Positions 18,694 to 27,092 of a DNA stretch of 64,000 bases are shown in pieces. Each line of letters begins with the position of its first letter. Position 1 is the stretch's first letter. The notes beneath the pieces were generated by a model that had not been told where the DNA came from, did no database searches, and saw only the letters and a list, made by a program, of their open reading frames with translations. The translations under genes and the position numbers were made by a program. The DNA comes from Bradyrhizobium quebecense. GTDB lineage: Bacteria > Pseudomonadota > Alphaproteobacteria > Rhizobiales > Xanthobacteraceae. The stretch covers positions 2,108,001 through 2,172,000 of the forward strand of contig NZ_CP088022.1 of NCBI RefSeq assembly GCF_013373795.3. Reading direction: 5' to 3'.

Positions 18694-19638
18694 CTAGCGC
18701 TGCTTGCGTGACTTCGTCTTGCTCGCCGGCGCGCTGCTGCGTGCGACGATCCGCGTCAGCGCATCCGCGAATGCACGTGCGGCGGGGCCGAGCGGTTCGT
18801 CGAACCGGTGGGCGAGATAGGCCTCCATCGCAAGCGCAGCGTTGCGGCCGAGTGCGCCGGTTTCGACCCGCACCAGGCGGTGATCCCGGAGGTCGCGCGC
18901 GACCTGCCAGAGCGGCAGGCGGCCCCAGCCGAGCCCGGCCAGGATCAGGGCGTGCTTGGTGTCCTGATTGCTCACCCGGCAAATCTGCGGCGAGAGCACG
19001 CCGAAGCTGCGGCCTTCCGACAGCGGCGTCGGATCCGAGAGCACGATCTGCAGATGATCGGCGAGGTCGGCGACGCTCTTGCGGCCGCGGCGCGCGAGCG
19101 GATGGCTTGCGGAGGCGACGGCGACGATTTGCACGGCGCAGATCGCGTCGAGCGCGAGGCGGGGATCGCGAAAATCCTCGCCGACCGTGACGGCGAGCGC
19201 ACTGCGTCGTTCGGTCAGGGCGGCGATCGGCCCGCCCATCGGTTCGACTGCGAGCCGCACGCTCACCGACGGATAGGCTGAGCGCATTTCCGTCAGCGCT
19301 GCGCCGACCGCGGCGATCGGAAACAGCGTGTCGACCACCAGCGAGAGTTCCGGCTCCACCCCGTCACCAAGGCCGTGCGCGCGCGCCCGCATCGCGTCGA
19401 CGCGGAGCAGCAGATCGCGGGCGTTGCCGAGCAGTGCCTTGCCTTCCGCCGTCAGCGCCGGGCGATGGCCGGAGCGGTCGAACAGCATGAGACCAAGCTC
19501 GGACTCGAGGTTGGCGATGGCATGGCTGACCGCGGACTGCACCCGCGCGAGCTTGGTCGCGGCGGCGCGAAAGCTGCCGCTCTCGGCGATGGTGACAAAG
19601 ACCCGGATCTGGTCGAGCGTGAGGTTATCGAGCGTGAT
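18694..19638 (-). CDS. LysR family regulator with lost start codon
   Basis: The homologous reading frame begins with ITLDNLTLDQIRVFVTIAES, then SFRAAATKLARVQSAVSHAI, a complete LysR helix-turn-helix, and ends KSRKQR. The codon in front is TAG; the DNA reads CATAGATCACG where ATGATCACG would be expected, so one inserted A appears to have destroyed the ATG. The first remaining start is GTG 19542, which would remove half the DNA-binding domain. The C-terminal effector domain is intact. It is divergent from the MFS gene at 19732, its probable target. Confidence 0.75.
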   Translation of the reverse strand: MTLDNLTLDQIRVFVTIAESGSFRAAATKLARVQSAVSHAIANLESELGLMLFDRSGHRPALTAEGKALLGNARDLLLRVDAMRARAHGLGDGVEPELSLVVDTLFPIAAVGAALTEMRSAYPSVSVRLAVEPMGGPIAALTERRSALAVTVGEDFRDPRLALDAICAVQIVAVASASHPLARRGRKSVADLADHLQIVLSDPTPLSEGRSFGVLSPQICRVSNQDTKHALILAGLGWGRLPLWQVARDLRDHRLVRVETGALGRNAALAMEAYLAHRFDEPLGPAARAFADALTRIVARSSAPASKTKSRKQR

Positions 19639-19731
19639 CTATGAAATCGATCAATTGGATGTAAAACATATCACTCCTGTCGATGATCTGGAAACGCTAT
19701 CTGTAGTGGCTCGAACTGGACGGGTGGACGC

Positions 19732-20955
19732 ATGACGATCGAGACGGCCGTGGTGCAGCAGAGCGAGGCAAGGCGATGGGCGACGGTTGCCGTCGTGACC
19801 GGTTGCGGGATCGGCGCCGCGCTCCAGGTCGGGAAGGTGCCGATTGCCGCAACGATGCTGCAACAAAGCCTCGGCATCGACCTCGCTGCGGTCGGAGCAA
19901 TCGCCGGCATCTTTGCGGTGCTGGGGCTTGTCGGCAGCGTTCCAGCGGGCGTGGTGATCGCCGCGGTCGGCGCGCGCAGGGTGTTGCTGTGCGGGCTTGC
20001 GGCCATCACGCTCGGCGCGGCGTCGGGCGCGCTCGCGCCGCAGCTTGCGGTGCTGCTGGGATCGCGCCTGCTGGAAGGGCTTGGCTTCCTGCTGGTGATG
20101 GTTTCTGCTCCTGCATTGCTCAATCGCGTGGTCGATGTCGGTGCGCGTGACATCACCATGGCGGTGTGGAGTTGCGTGATCCCGTTCGGGATCGCGCTGG
20201 CGCTGGTCGCGGGTCCGATGTTCGATGGCTGGCGCGCGATCTGGTGGGCCAGTGCCGCCTTTGCCGCCCTGCTGTTCGTCCTTGCCAGCGTCAGTGTGCC
20301 TGAAGTGGCATCGCGGACCGGCCCGGCGCGTACCGGCTTGATGCAGGAGGCAACCGCGCTGGCGCGGCGCCGCACCCCGGCGCTTCTGATGGTGCTGTTC
20401 GGGCTCTACAGCCTGATGTTCTTTGCGGTGTTCAGCTTCCTGCCGATCCTTTTGACCGAGCGGCTCGGCGTCTCCAGCGAGAGCGCCGGCGGGCTCAGTG
20501 CGTTGGCGGCGGCCGCCAATGTCGTCGGCAATCTCGCCGCCGGCAATCTGCTCGCGCGCGGGGTGAGCCGGACTGGGTTGATTGCAGTTGCGGCCGTCGT
20601 GATGGGCGCGTCCGCGCTCGGCATCTTCCTGCCGGTGCTGGGCGGCTGGGGCGCATTCATTCTGTGCCTGCTGTTCTCCGCGACCGGCGGCCTGATCCCG
20701 GCGACGTTGCTCGCGACCGCACCCGCGGCGACGCGTTCGGCGGCGATGGTGCCGGTCATGATGGGCCTCCTGATGACGGGCAGCAATTTCGGCCAGGTGA
20801 CTGGACCGATCGCGGTCGGCGCGGTCGTCTCGGCATGGGGCTGGAGCGCGGCCTGCGTCATGGTGGTTGCGGCGGCGATCCTTGCCGGCCTTGCGGCATG
20901 GATGCTGGCGCGCGGCGATCACAACGGCGTCAGCGAGGCGAGGGGCCTGGCTTGA
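19732..20955 (+). CDS. MFS transporter (CynX/NimT-like)
   Basis: 407 residues and about twelve hydrophobic helices. The N-terminal helix pair includes GIGAALQVGKVPIAATMLQQ, and AGIFAVLGLVGSVPAGVVIA precedes the short loop GARRV of the MFS signature. Transcribed away from the LysR gene across about 93 bases of AT-richer DNA, the classical arrangement for a regulator and its transporter. If the LysR gene is inactive, expression of this carrier is probably constitutive or lost. Substrate unknown. Confidence 0.8.
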   Translation: MTIETAVVQQSEARRWATVAVVTGCGIGAALQVGKVPIAATMLQQSLGIDLAAVGAIAGIFAVLGLVGSVPAGVVIAAVGARRVLLCGLAAITLGAASGALAPQLAVLLGSRLLEGLGFLLVMVSAPALLNRVVDVGARDITMAVWSCVIPFGIALALVAGPMFDGWRAIWWASAAFAALLFVLASVSVPEVASRTGPARTGLMQEATALARRRTPALLMVLFGLYSLMFFAVFSFLPILLTERLGVSSESAGGLSALAAAANVVGNLAAGNLLARGVSRTGLIAVAAVVMGASALGIFLPVLGGWGAFILCLLFSATGGLIPATLLATAPAATRSAAMVPVMMGLLMTGSNFGQVTGPIAVGAVVSAWGWSAACVMVVAAAILAGLAAWMLARGDHNGVSEARGLA

Positions 20956-21018
20956 CGCAGCGAGCGCAGGGGGCGAAGGAGTGAAGGTCTCTCACGCCAA
21001 CGACAACAGGAAAGTTTC

Positions 21019-21363
21019 ATGACACGCGTGCGCTGCATCACCGAAATGGGCATGGGCGTCGACGTCCACGGCCGTGACGCGACCAAGGCCGCCAAGCGTG
21101 CGGTCTCGGATGCGATCCGCCATTCCAGCCTCGGCTTCTTCCGCATGTTCGGCAAGACCGCCAACGACATGTTCGTCGACGTCACGATCGCCGTGCCGAA
21201 TCCCGAAGCGGTCGATACCGACGCCGTTGCCAGGGAACTGCCCTATGGCACCAAGACGGTGAAGGCGATCGCGGGCGGGCTCGAGATTCCGTCCGATGTG
21301 GGCAACGACCCGATCCTGATCGCGAACGCCGCCGTCATCGTCAGCTTCGACGACGGCAAATAA
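21019..21363 (+). CDS. Lin0512 family conserved protein
   Basis: 114 residues: RVRCITEMGMGVDVHGRDAT at the start and KAAKRAVSDAIRHSSLGFF next, with DVTIAVPNPEAVD and a C-terminal GNDPILIANAAVIVSFDDG. These match the small Lin0512 family of unknown function often found near amidases or transporters. It follows the MFS gene with a 63-base gap in the same direction, so co-transcription is possible. An ACAGGAAAGTTTC ribosome site precedes the ATG. Confidence 0.75.
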   Translation: MTRVRCITEMGMGVDVHGRDATKAAKRAVSDAIRHSSLGFFRMFGKTANDMFVDVTIAVPNPEAVDTDAVARELPYGTKTVKAIAGGLEIPSDVGNDPILIANAAVIVSFDDGK

Positions 21364-21393
21364 TCGAGGAACGGCGGGCGGCGTATGCGTGCG

Positions 21394-22263
21394 TTATTCG
21401 TCGCCCTTGAAGTAGTCGGGCTTGCCGGTGGTCCAGGTCTCGCCCCAATGCTGGCCGCCGCCGTCGACGGTCAGCGTCTCGCCGGTGATGAACTTGCCGG
21501 AGGGCGCAGCGAGATAGACCGCAGCCTCCGCGATGTCCCAGGGCGTGCCCGGACGCATCATCGGGTTGGAGCGCGGATAGGCGGCGCGCGCCGCCTCGCT
21601 GTAGACGTTCCAGCCCTCGGTCTCGATCGCACCGGGCGCGATGCAATTGATGCGGATGTTCAGCGGCGCCCATTCGACCGCGAGCGCGCGCGACAGGCCG
21701 ATCACGCCGGAGCGCGCCGCGATCGTGTGCGCGATGCCGTAGAGGCCGTGCGTCGTGACCACGACGATATTGACGATGCTGCCGGGATGTTTGCGGTCGC
21801 GCCAGCGCTGCGCCGCGGCCTGCATCATATACCAGGTGCCGTTGAGATTGGTGTTGATGACCGCGTTCCAGCCCTTGATCGAGAAATCGATCGCCGCTTG
21901 CGGGAATTGGCCGCCGGCGCTGTTGACGAGGTGGTCGATATGGCCATGCTCGGTCCACAGCGCGTCGAACATCGCGTTGACCGCGTCGGGATCCCTGATA
22001 TCGGCAACGTGCGCCGACGCCCTCAGGCCGCTATGGCCGAGATGATCGACCAGCGCATCGAGCTTGTCGGCATTGCGTCCCACGATCACGACATGCGCGC
22101 CGAGCCGGGCGAACAGCCACGTGATGGCGCGGCCGATGCCGCCGGCGCCGCCGGATACGACAACCACCTGACCGGCCAACGCGTCTGCCGCAAACACGGT
22201 CGGATGTGCCGCGAGTTCGTCGTCGGAAAGGCCGAGCGTTGCCTCTGTCTGTTGATCGTTCAT
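21394..22263 (-). CDS. SDR family oxidoreductase lacking the YxxxK lysine
   Basis: 289 residues with the Rossmann glycine motif SGGAGGIGRA (about 38-47), the NSAGG motif and the C-terminal INCIAPGAIETEGW. Where classical SDRs have Tyr-x3-Lys, this reads YGIAHTIAARSGVIGLSR, with His at the lysine position. A similar IAHT-A-AR arrangement occurs in the 2,4-dienoyl/enoyl-CoA reductase-like SDR branch, by family knowledge. It probably acts on a CoA-thioester or terpenoid using NADP(H). Convergent with Lin0512, divergent from the GST. Confidence 0.8.
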   Translation of the reverse strand: MNDQQTEATLGLSDDELAAHPTVFAADALAGQVVVVSGGAGGIGRAITWLFARLGAHVVIVGRNADKLDALVDHLGHSGLRASAHVADIRDPDAVNAMFDALWTEHGHIDHLVNSAGGQFPQAAIDFSIKGWNAVINTNLNGTWYMMQAAAQRWRDRKHPGSIVNIVVVTTHGLYGIAHTIAARSGVIGLSRALAVEWAPLNIRINCIAPGAIETEGWNVYSEAARAAYPRSNPMMRPGTPWDIAEAAVYLAAPSGKFITGETLTVDGGGQHWGETWTTGKPDYFKGDE

Positions 22264-22341
22264 GGCCGGTTGCAGACCTTGCGGCTTTCAATGAGCTCCG
22301 TACATTAGCCACCCAACAACAACCGTGCAAAGAATGTCGAC

Positions 22342-23046
22342 ATGACCGACCTGTCAGCCTTTCCCATCACAAGACGCTGGCCCGCCCGGCATCCGGACCG
22401 CCTGCAGCTCTATTCGCTGCCGACGCCGAACGGCGTGAAGGTCTCGATCATGCTCGAGGAGATCGGGTTGCCCTACGAGGTCCATCTCGTCGACTTCAAC
22501 AAGGATGATCAGAAGACCGCGGAGTTCCTGTCGCTGAACCCCAACGGCAAGATCCCGGCGATCCTCGATCCCGACGGTCCCGGCGGCAAGCCGCTGCCGT
22601 TGTTCGAGTCCGGGGCGATCCTGCAATATCTCGCCGAGAAGACCGGCAAGCTGTTGCCGGCGGATGCCGCGCGCCGCTACCAGGCGATCCAGTGGGTGCA
22701 TTTCCAGATGGGAGGCATAGGGCCGATGTTCGGGCAGGTCGGGTTCTTCCACAAATTCGCCGGCAAGGATTATGAGGACAAGCGGCCGCTGCAGCGCTAT
22801 GTCGCCGAATCCGCTCGCCTGCTCGGCGTGATGGAAACGCATCTCGCCGGGCGGCAATGGTTCATGGACGATGAATACAGCATCGCCGACATCTCGATGC
22901 TCGGCTGGGTGCGCAATCTGATCGGCTTCTACGGCGCGCGCGAGCTGGTCGAGTTCGACCGGTTCAAGGACGTCGCGGCCTGGCTGGAGCGCGGTCTCAA
23001 GCGGCCGGCCGTGGAACGTGGGTTGAACATTCCGAAGCGGCCCTAA
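22342..23046 (+). CDS. Glutathione S-transferase, YfcG/YghU-like
   Basis: 234 residues. The thioredoxin-like N-domain has LQLYSLPTPNGVKVSIMLEE, with the TPNG active-site turn typical of the nu-class (YfcG/YghU) enzymes, then NPNGKIPAI and FESGAILQYLAE for glutathione binding. The helical C-domain contains MDDEYSIADISMLGW, the usual N-capping-box region. Its stop overlaps the stop of the convergent dsbB-like gene by four bases. Expected role: disulfide-bond reductase or detoxification. Confidence 0.85.
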   Translation: MTDLSAFPITRRWPARHPDRLQLYSLPTPNGVKVSIMLEEIGLPYEVHLVDFNKDDQKTAEFLSLNPNGKIPAILDPDGPGGKPLPLFESGAILQYLAEKTGKLLPADAARRYQAIQWVHFQMGGIGPMFGQVGFFHKFAGKDYEDKRPLQRYVAESARLLGVMETHLAGRQWFMDDEYSIADISMLGWVRNLIGFYGARELVEFDRFKDVAAWLERGLKRPAVERGLNIPKRP

Positions 23047-23597
23047 GCAGCCTGCTTCAGCAACTCATAAACTGTCGGATTGTCGGCGCAGGCGGCAAAG
23101 CCGCATTCGAGCAGGGTGGACAGCACGTTCAACGCCGTCAGCCCGACCACCAGCCAGACCGCACCTTGTGCGAATTTGCGAGCCGCCGCACCCGGCGCCG
23201 TGCGGTGGTCGAACTGGCGGTCGAACAGCAGCATGGCGGCGAGCAGGACGATCGCGGCGATGAAGGCGATCAGCGCCCATGTATAATAATGGTAGCCGAG
23301 CAGCGCCGACCCATAGCCGGCCTCGCCGGGGAGGATGTGCAGCAGGACCTGCCGGGTCGACACCGATGCGCCGAGCACAGCCGTCAGCAGCGACAGGGCA
23401 TAATGGCTCGGCCGCGGTCCGAAGCGGACGTTCAGGATCGGTCCGATCGCCAGCAGGGCGAAAAGGATGCGCTGCAACAAACACAGCGGGCAGGGCAGCT
23501 CGTGCAGCAACAGCTGGGCCGCAAAAGCTGCGGCCAGTAACAGCGCGAGGCCATAGAGCGCGAGGGCATTCAGCGTCACTGCCTGCGTGTCGGTCAT
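23043..23597 (-). CDS. Disulfide bond formation protein B (DsbB-like)
   Basis: 184 residues with four membrane helices. The CPLC motif of DsbB lies in LLHELPCPLCLLQRILFAL near residue 36-39, and the second periplasmic loop is short, without an obvious cysteine pair. The C-terminal ECGFAACAD contains two further cysteines. It belongs to the group of shorter alphaproteobacterial DsbB-like proteins. A 52-residue partner gene ends nine bases upstream in the same direction, so the two are almost certainly co-transcribed. Confidence 0.8.
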   Translation of the reverse strand: MTDTQAVTLNALALYGLALLLAAAFAAQLLLHELPCPLCLLQRILFALLAIGPILNVRFGPRPSHYALSLLTAVLGASVSTRQVLLHILPGEAGYGSALLGYHYYTWALIAFIAAIVLLAAMLLFDRQFDHRTAPGAAARKFAQGAVWLVVGLTALNVLSTLLECGFAACADNPTVYELLKQAA

Positions 23598-23605
23598 GGC
23601 TGGCC

Positions 23606-23764
23606 TCAGAACGACAGCGTGAGGCGGTCGGTGGCGTGGTGCAGCAAGGTCGCGACGCAGGCGACCAGGATCACCGCGAACAATCCAATCGCGACCGGAC
23701 GCGGGCCACGCCAGGCCACCAGCATGGCGATGGTGATGGCGAGAAACAGTGCGGTGAATTCCAT
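23606..23764 (-). CDS. DUF5993-type small membrane protein
   Basis: A 52-residue gene: MEFTALFLAITIAMLVAWRG, a second hydrophobic stretch AIGLFAVILVACVATLLHH, and TDRLTLSF at the end. The size, two-helix layout and position directly upstream of a DsbB-like gene match the DUF5993 small proteins that accompany such genes. It ends nine bases before the dsbB-like start. It may stabilise or modulate the DsbB-like enzyme. Confidence 0.75.
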   Translation of the reverse strand: MEFTALFLAITIAMLVAWRGPRPVAIGLFAVILVACVATLLHHATDRLTLSF

Positions 23765-23905
23765 CTCAGCCTCCGGATGCGAGCCGGCCGTAGTCTATGA
23801 CAGATTCGTGTGCGCGCGCGGCGGGCGCGAATGGCCATTGTCGCTTGCGCGCGGCTCCGCCAAGATGGCATCACCAGTTGAGTTCATTCCAGCCCGGGGC
23901 ACCTC

Positions 23906-25234
23906 ATGACCACAGACGCGATCAAGCCCGCCGTCCATCACAAACATCAGCCCTGGTACAAGATCCTCTACATCCAGGTGTTGATCGCGATCGCCGCCGG
24001 CGTCTTGATCGGTCATTTCTATCCGGGCCTCGGCAAGCAGTTGAAGCCGCTCGGCGACGGCTTCATCGCGCTGATCAAGATGATGATTGCCCCGGTGATC
24101 TTCTGCACCGTGGTGCACGGCATCTCCTCGATGGGCGACCTCAAGCGCGTCGGCCGGGTCGGGCTGAAGGCGCTGATCTATTTCGAGGCGGTGTCGACGG
24201 TCGCGCTCGCTGTCGGCCTTCTGATCGGGGAGCTGTTGCAGCCCGGCCGCGGCTTCAACATTGATCCCGCCACGATCGATCCGAAATCGGTTTCCACCTA
24301 CGTGACGCAGGCAAAGGAGCAGGGCATCGTTGCCCATTTGATGGCGATCATCCCCGACAGCTTCTTCGGCGCGCTCGCGCGCGGCGACCTGCTGCAGGTG
24401 CTGCTGATCTCGATCCTCTCGGGGTTTGCCATTGCCTTGATGGGCAAGCCCGGCGAACCGATCGCCGAGGCAATCGACAAGGCGTCCAAGATGTTCTTCG
24501 GCATCATCCGGATGATCGTCCGCGTCGCGCCGCTCGGCGCGTTCGGCGCGATGGCCTTCACCGTCGGCGCCTACGGCCTCGGCTCGCTGGTGAATCTGGC
24601 GGCGCTGATCGGCACGTTCTATCTCACTAGTGTGCTGTTCGTGCTGATCGTGCTGGGCGCGATCGCGCGGCTGGCGGGCTTTTCGATCATCCGCTTCATC
24701 GCCTACATCAAGGACGAGCTCCTGATCGTGCTCGGCACCTCGTCGTCGGAGACGGTGCTGCCGCAGATGATCCAGAAGATGGAGCATCTCGGCGCCTCGC
24801 GCTCGGTGGTCGGCCTCGTGGTGCCGACCGGCTACAGCTTCAATCTCGACGGCACCAACATCTACATGACGCTGGCGACGCTGTTCCTGGCGCAGGCCAC
24901 CAACACCCATCTGACGATCTGGCAGGAGCTCGGCATCCTCGGCATCGCCATGATCACCTCGAAGGGCGCCTCCGGCGTCACCGGCGCCGGCTTCATCACG
25001 CTCGCCGCGACGCTGTCGATCGTGCCCGACATTCCGATCCAGTCGATCGCCATCCTGGTCGGCATCGACAAGTTCATGAGCGAGTGCCGCGCGCTCACCA
25101 ATCTGATCGGCAACGGCGTCGCCTGCGTCGTGATCAGCCTCTCCGAGGGCGAGCTCGACAAGGACGCGCTGCACGAGACCATGGCGCATCCGCTCGAGCT
25201 CGGCGAAGCGCTCGAGCCGGGCGGCTCCGGTTAG
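23906..25234 (+). CDS. dctA: C4-dicarboxylate:cation symporter DctA
   Basis: 442 residues of the DAACS family. Visible hallmarks are the cytoplasmic [19 protein letters not shown] start, [17 protein letters not shown], the serine-rich [11 protein letters not shown] segment (re-entrant loop HP1) and [20 protein letters not shown] for substrate and cation binding, then [14 protein letters not shown]. Uptake of succinate, fumarate and malate is expected. In rhizobia dctA is usually driven by DctB/DctD and sigma-54, but no dctBD genes are adjacent and no good -24/-12 site was found. Confidence 0.92.
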   Translation: MTTDAIKPAVHHKHQPWYKILYIQVLIAIAAGVLIGHFYPGLGKQLKPLGDGFIALIKMMIAPVIFCTVVHGISSMGDLKRVGRVGLKALIYFEAVSTVALAVGLLIGELLQPGRGFNIDPATIDPKSVSTYVTQAKEQGIVAHLMAIIPDSFFGALARGDLLQVLLISILSGFAIALMGKPGEPIAEAIDKASKMFFGIIRMIVRVAPLGAFGAMAFTVGAYGLGSLVNLAALIGTFYLTSVLFVLIVLGAIARLAGFSIIRFIAYIKDELLIVLGTSSSETVLPQMIQKMEHLGASRSVVGLVVPTGYSFNLDGTNIYMTLATLFLAQATNTHLTIWQELGILGIAMITSKGASGVTGAGFITLAATLSIVPDIPIQSIAILVGIDKFMSECRALTNLIGNGVACVVISLSEGELDKDALHETMAHPLELGEALEPGGSG

Positions 25235-25336
25235 AGCAATATGAAGTTATGGGGCCGTCGCAGGGGGGCGCTGCCAAAATATCGAAAACAACCCCATGCA
25301 AAGTAGCCGGCGGCGGCCGGCGCTTGGCCAGGCAAC

Positions 25337-25366
25337 TTGACACGTCGGGCAAATCAGGAATATATT
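25337..25366 (+). promoter_or_regulatory. Candidate sigma-70 promoter upstream of GST
   Basis: TTGACA (25337-25342), an 18-base spacer and TATATT (25361-25366) lie in an AT-rich patch 145 bases before the GST start. The leader then contains a CAGTTGC/GCAACTG hairpin (25423-25443). No gene overlaps this region. Confidence 0.45.
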
Positions 25367-25510
25367 TCTAATATTCCGAAATTGCGCTAGCGTCCGCTCG
25401 CCCCAAGGCTTTTGCCCTATGGCAGTTGCGGCTTTTGCAACTGATGCTTCCATAGCGCAGGTGGGAAGAGGGAATGCGCCTCATCCAGCCCAATCCAGGA
25501 GCGCTCAACT

Positions 25511-26152
25511 ATGCTCACCGTCTATGGCGAAGGTCGCGGCTTCCGTGTTGTCTGGCTGCTTGAGGAATTAGGATTGGCTTATCGGCTGCGCCCGGTCGAT
25601 CTGCTCGCAGTCGAGAATGATCGCGATTTCCTCGCGATCAACCCCGCCGGCTTCATTCCCGCACTGCAGGACGGCGAGACGATCATGGTCGAATCGATCG
25701 CCATTCTTGAGTACCTGCTCGCCCGCCACGGCTCAGGTTCGCTTGCCGTCGCCCCTGATGATCCCGCCTTCGCTTCCTATCTGCAATTTCTCCACCTGGG
25801 CGAGGCCGGGCTCGCCGGGCCGATGAACGCCGTCATTGTCGGTCGCGAACTGGCGCCCGCAGCCGAGCGAGATGCCAGGGTGACCTGCTGGGCACGCGAG
25901 ACCTTCGAGAGCCGGCTGGGGTTGGTTATCCGCCGCCTCGCGGATTGCCCCTATCTCGCCGGCGATCGATTCACTGCTGCCGATATCTCGGTGAGCTACG
26001 CCCTCCTGCTCGGCCTGCGAACCGGCAACTACGTCCCCGGTCTTATCGAGCGAGACTATCTCGCCCGCACGACGGCACGCCCAGCCTACGTCCGAGCGAT
26101 GGAAAGCTGCCAGGCCACCAAGGCCTGGGCGGCGAGATCACCGGGATTGTAG
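25511..26152 (+). CDS. Glutathione S-transferase
   Basis: 213 residues. The N-domain reads MLTVYGEGRGFRVVWLLEEL, in which a Ser/Tyr/Cys catalytic residue is not obvious (GEGRG in the usual S-x-x-S position). It continues with INPAGFIPALQDGETIMVES for the gamma-glutamyl site. The C-domain has AGDRFTAADISVSYALLL. It resembles the common alphaproteobacterial GST-like proteins of unassigned substrate. Monocistronic, with its own candidate promoter. Confidence 0.8.
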   Translation: MLTVYGEGRGFRVVWLLEELGLAYRLRPVDLLAVENDRDFLAINPAGFIPALQDGETIMVESIAILEYLLARHGSGSLAVAPDDPAFASYLQFLHLGEAGLAGPMNAVIVGRELAPAAERDARVTCWARETFESRLGLVIRRLADCPYLAGDRFTAADISVSYALLLGLRTGNYVPGLIERDYLARTTARPAYVRAMESCQATKAWAARSPGL

Positions 26153-26445
26153 TGCTCGCTTCATCGGAGCGGCCAAGCGACTGGAGCAGTCCCGCGTAAG
26201 CCGTGTACTCATTGAGCGGCCGGCGCCCGATGTCCGCTTGAGCGCAACAGCGGCGAAAAGCGGACATCTCCCGAGATCGCCGAAGGGCCAAACCCGGAAA
26301 TGGCCACCTCGTCTCTATTTATCAGCTCGTCGGCGGGCGCGAGCAGACTGGTGATTGGCGCAATGTCTGGGATATGATCCTTGCGGGCCTGCGTACACGG
26401 TGCATGACAATTGCAAATTGCTCGAAGAGGCAGGGAGGAATATTC
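26153..26445. other. Intergenic region with a repeat remnant
   Basis: No convincing gene. It contains GTCCGCTTGAGCGC and, further on, AAAAGCGGACATC, resembling the degenerate intergenic hairpin also seen at 36319-36343. The downstream end carries the GGGAGGAA ribosome site of the next gene. Confidence 0.4.
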
Positions 26446-26907
26446 ATGTTTCGTAGAATCATGATTGGCGCGCTAGGCGCCATGGCTGTCTTGTTCTCGA
26501 CTACGGCATTCGCGCAAGGTACTGCGGCGGACGCTAAGGCCATGATTGAAAAGACGGTTGCGGCCATCAAAGCCGATAAGACCAAGACGCTCGACGAGAT
26601 CAACAAGGGTGAAAATGGCTTCGTCCAGGGCGACATCTATCCGTTCTGCTTCAATCTGAGCGACGGACTCCTCGTCGCGGTCGGCAATCCCAACGTTAAG
26701 GGGTTGCTCGGCAAGGATGCGAGGACATTTAAGGACCCTACAGGCGACGTGTATGGCCCAAGGCTCTATGACGCGGCAAAAGAGGGCCAGGTCAATGAGG
26801 TCAGCTACATGTCTCCCAAGGCCGGCCCTGACAAGACGTGGGTGCCGAAGGTGAGCTTGGTTACCGCGGTCGCCGGCCTGGGATGCGGCGTCGGTTACTA
26901 CAAGTAG
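26446..26907 (+). CDS. Periplasmic single Cache-domain protein
   Basis: 153 residues. A signal peptide (MFRRIMIGALGAMAVLFSTT, cleaved after AFA) precedes a compact sensor-like domain with GDIYPFCFNLSDGLLVAVGN and MSPKAGPDKTWVPKVSLVTA, as in soluble Cache_2 proteins. Such stand-alone proteins may bind small organic ligands in the periplasm. The ATG at 26446 has an excellent GGGAGGAA motif; an earlier in-frame start at 26374 would precede the signal peptide. The flanking DNA looks AT-richer than its neighbours. Confidence 0.8.
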   Translation: MFRRIMIGALGAMAVLFSTTAFAQGTAADAKAMIEKTVAAIKADKTKTLDEINKGENGFVQGDIYPFCFNLSDGLLVAVGNPNVKGLLGKDARTFKDPTGDVYGPRLYDAAKEGQVNEVSYMSPKAGPDKTWVPKVSLVTAVAGLGCGVGYYK

Positions 26908-27092
26908 TCCGTTCCAAACCAATCGTCATATGGGCGCCGAACTGCCGAACTCCGACGCCCACACGATGCTATTTTCTCGCGTGACTGGTCAGTTCCGATG
27001 CCCTTCACTCCGCATGCGCAGTTTGCCATCGAGGCTGGTCAGTTTTGATATCCGCCTCGGGTCAAACTGAGAGGCCGTTTCGAAATCGGCTG

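Noticed and set aside
23855..23890. Possible sigma-54 -24/-12 promoter upstream of dctA
   Set aside because: TGGCAT is present but the downstream element is one base out of register and reads TTGAG instead of TTGC; spacing fails.
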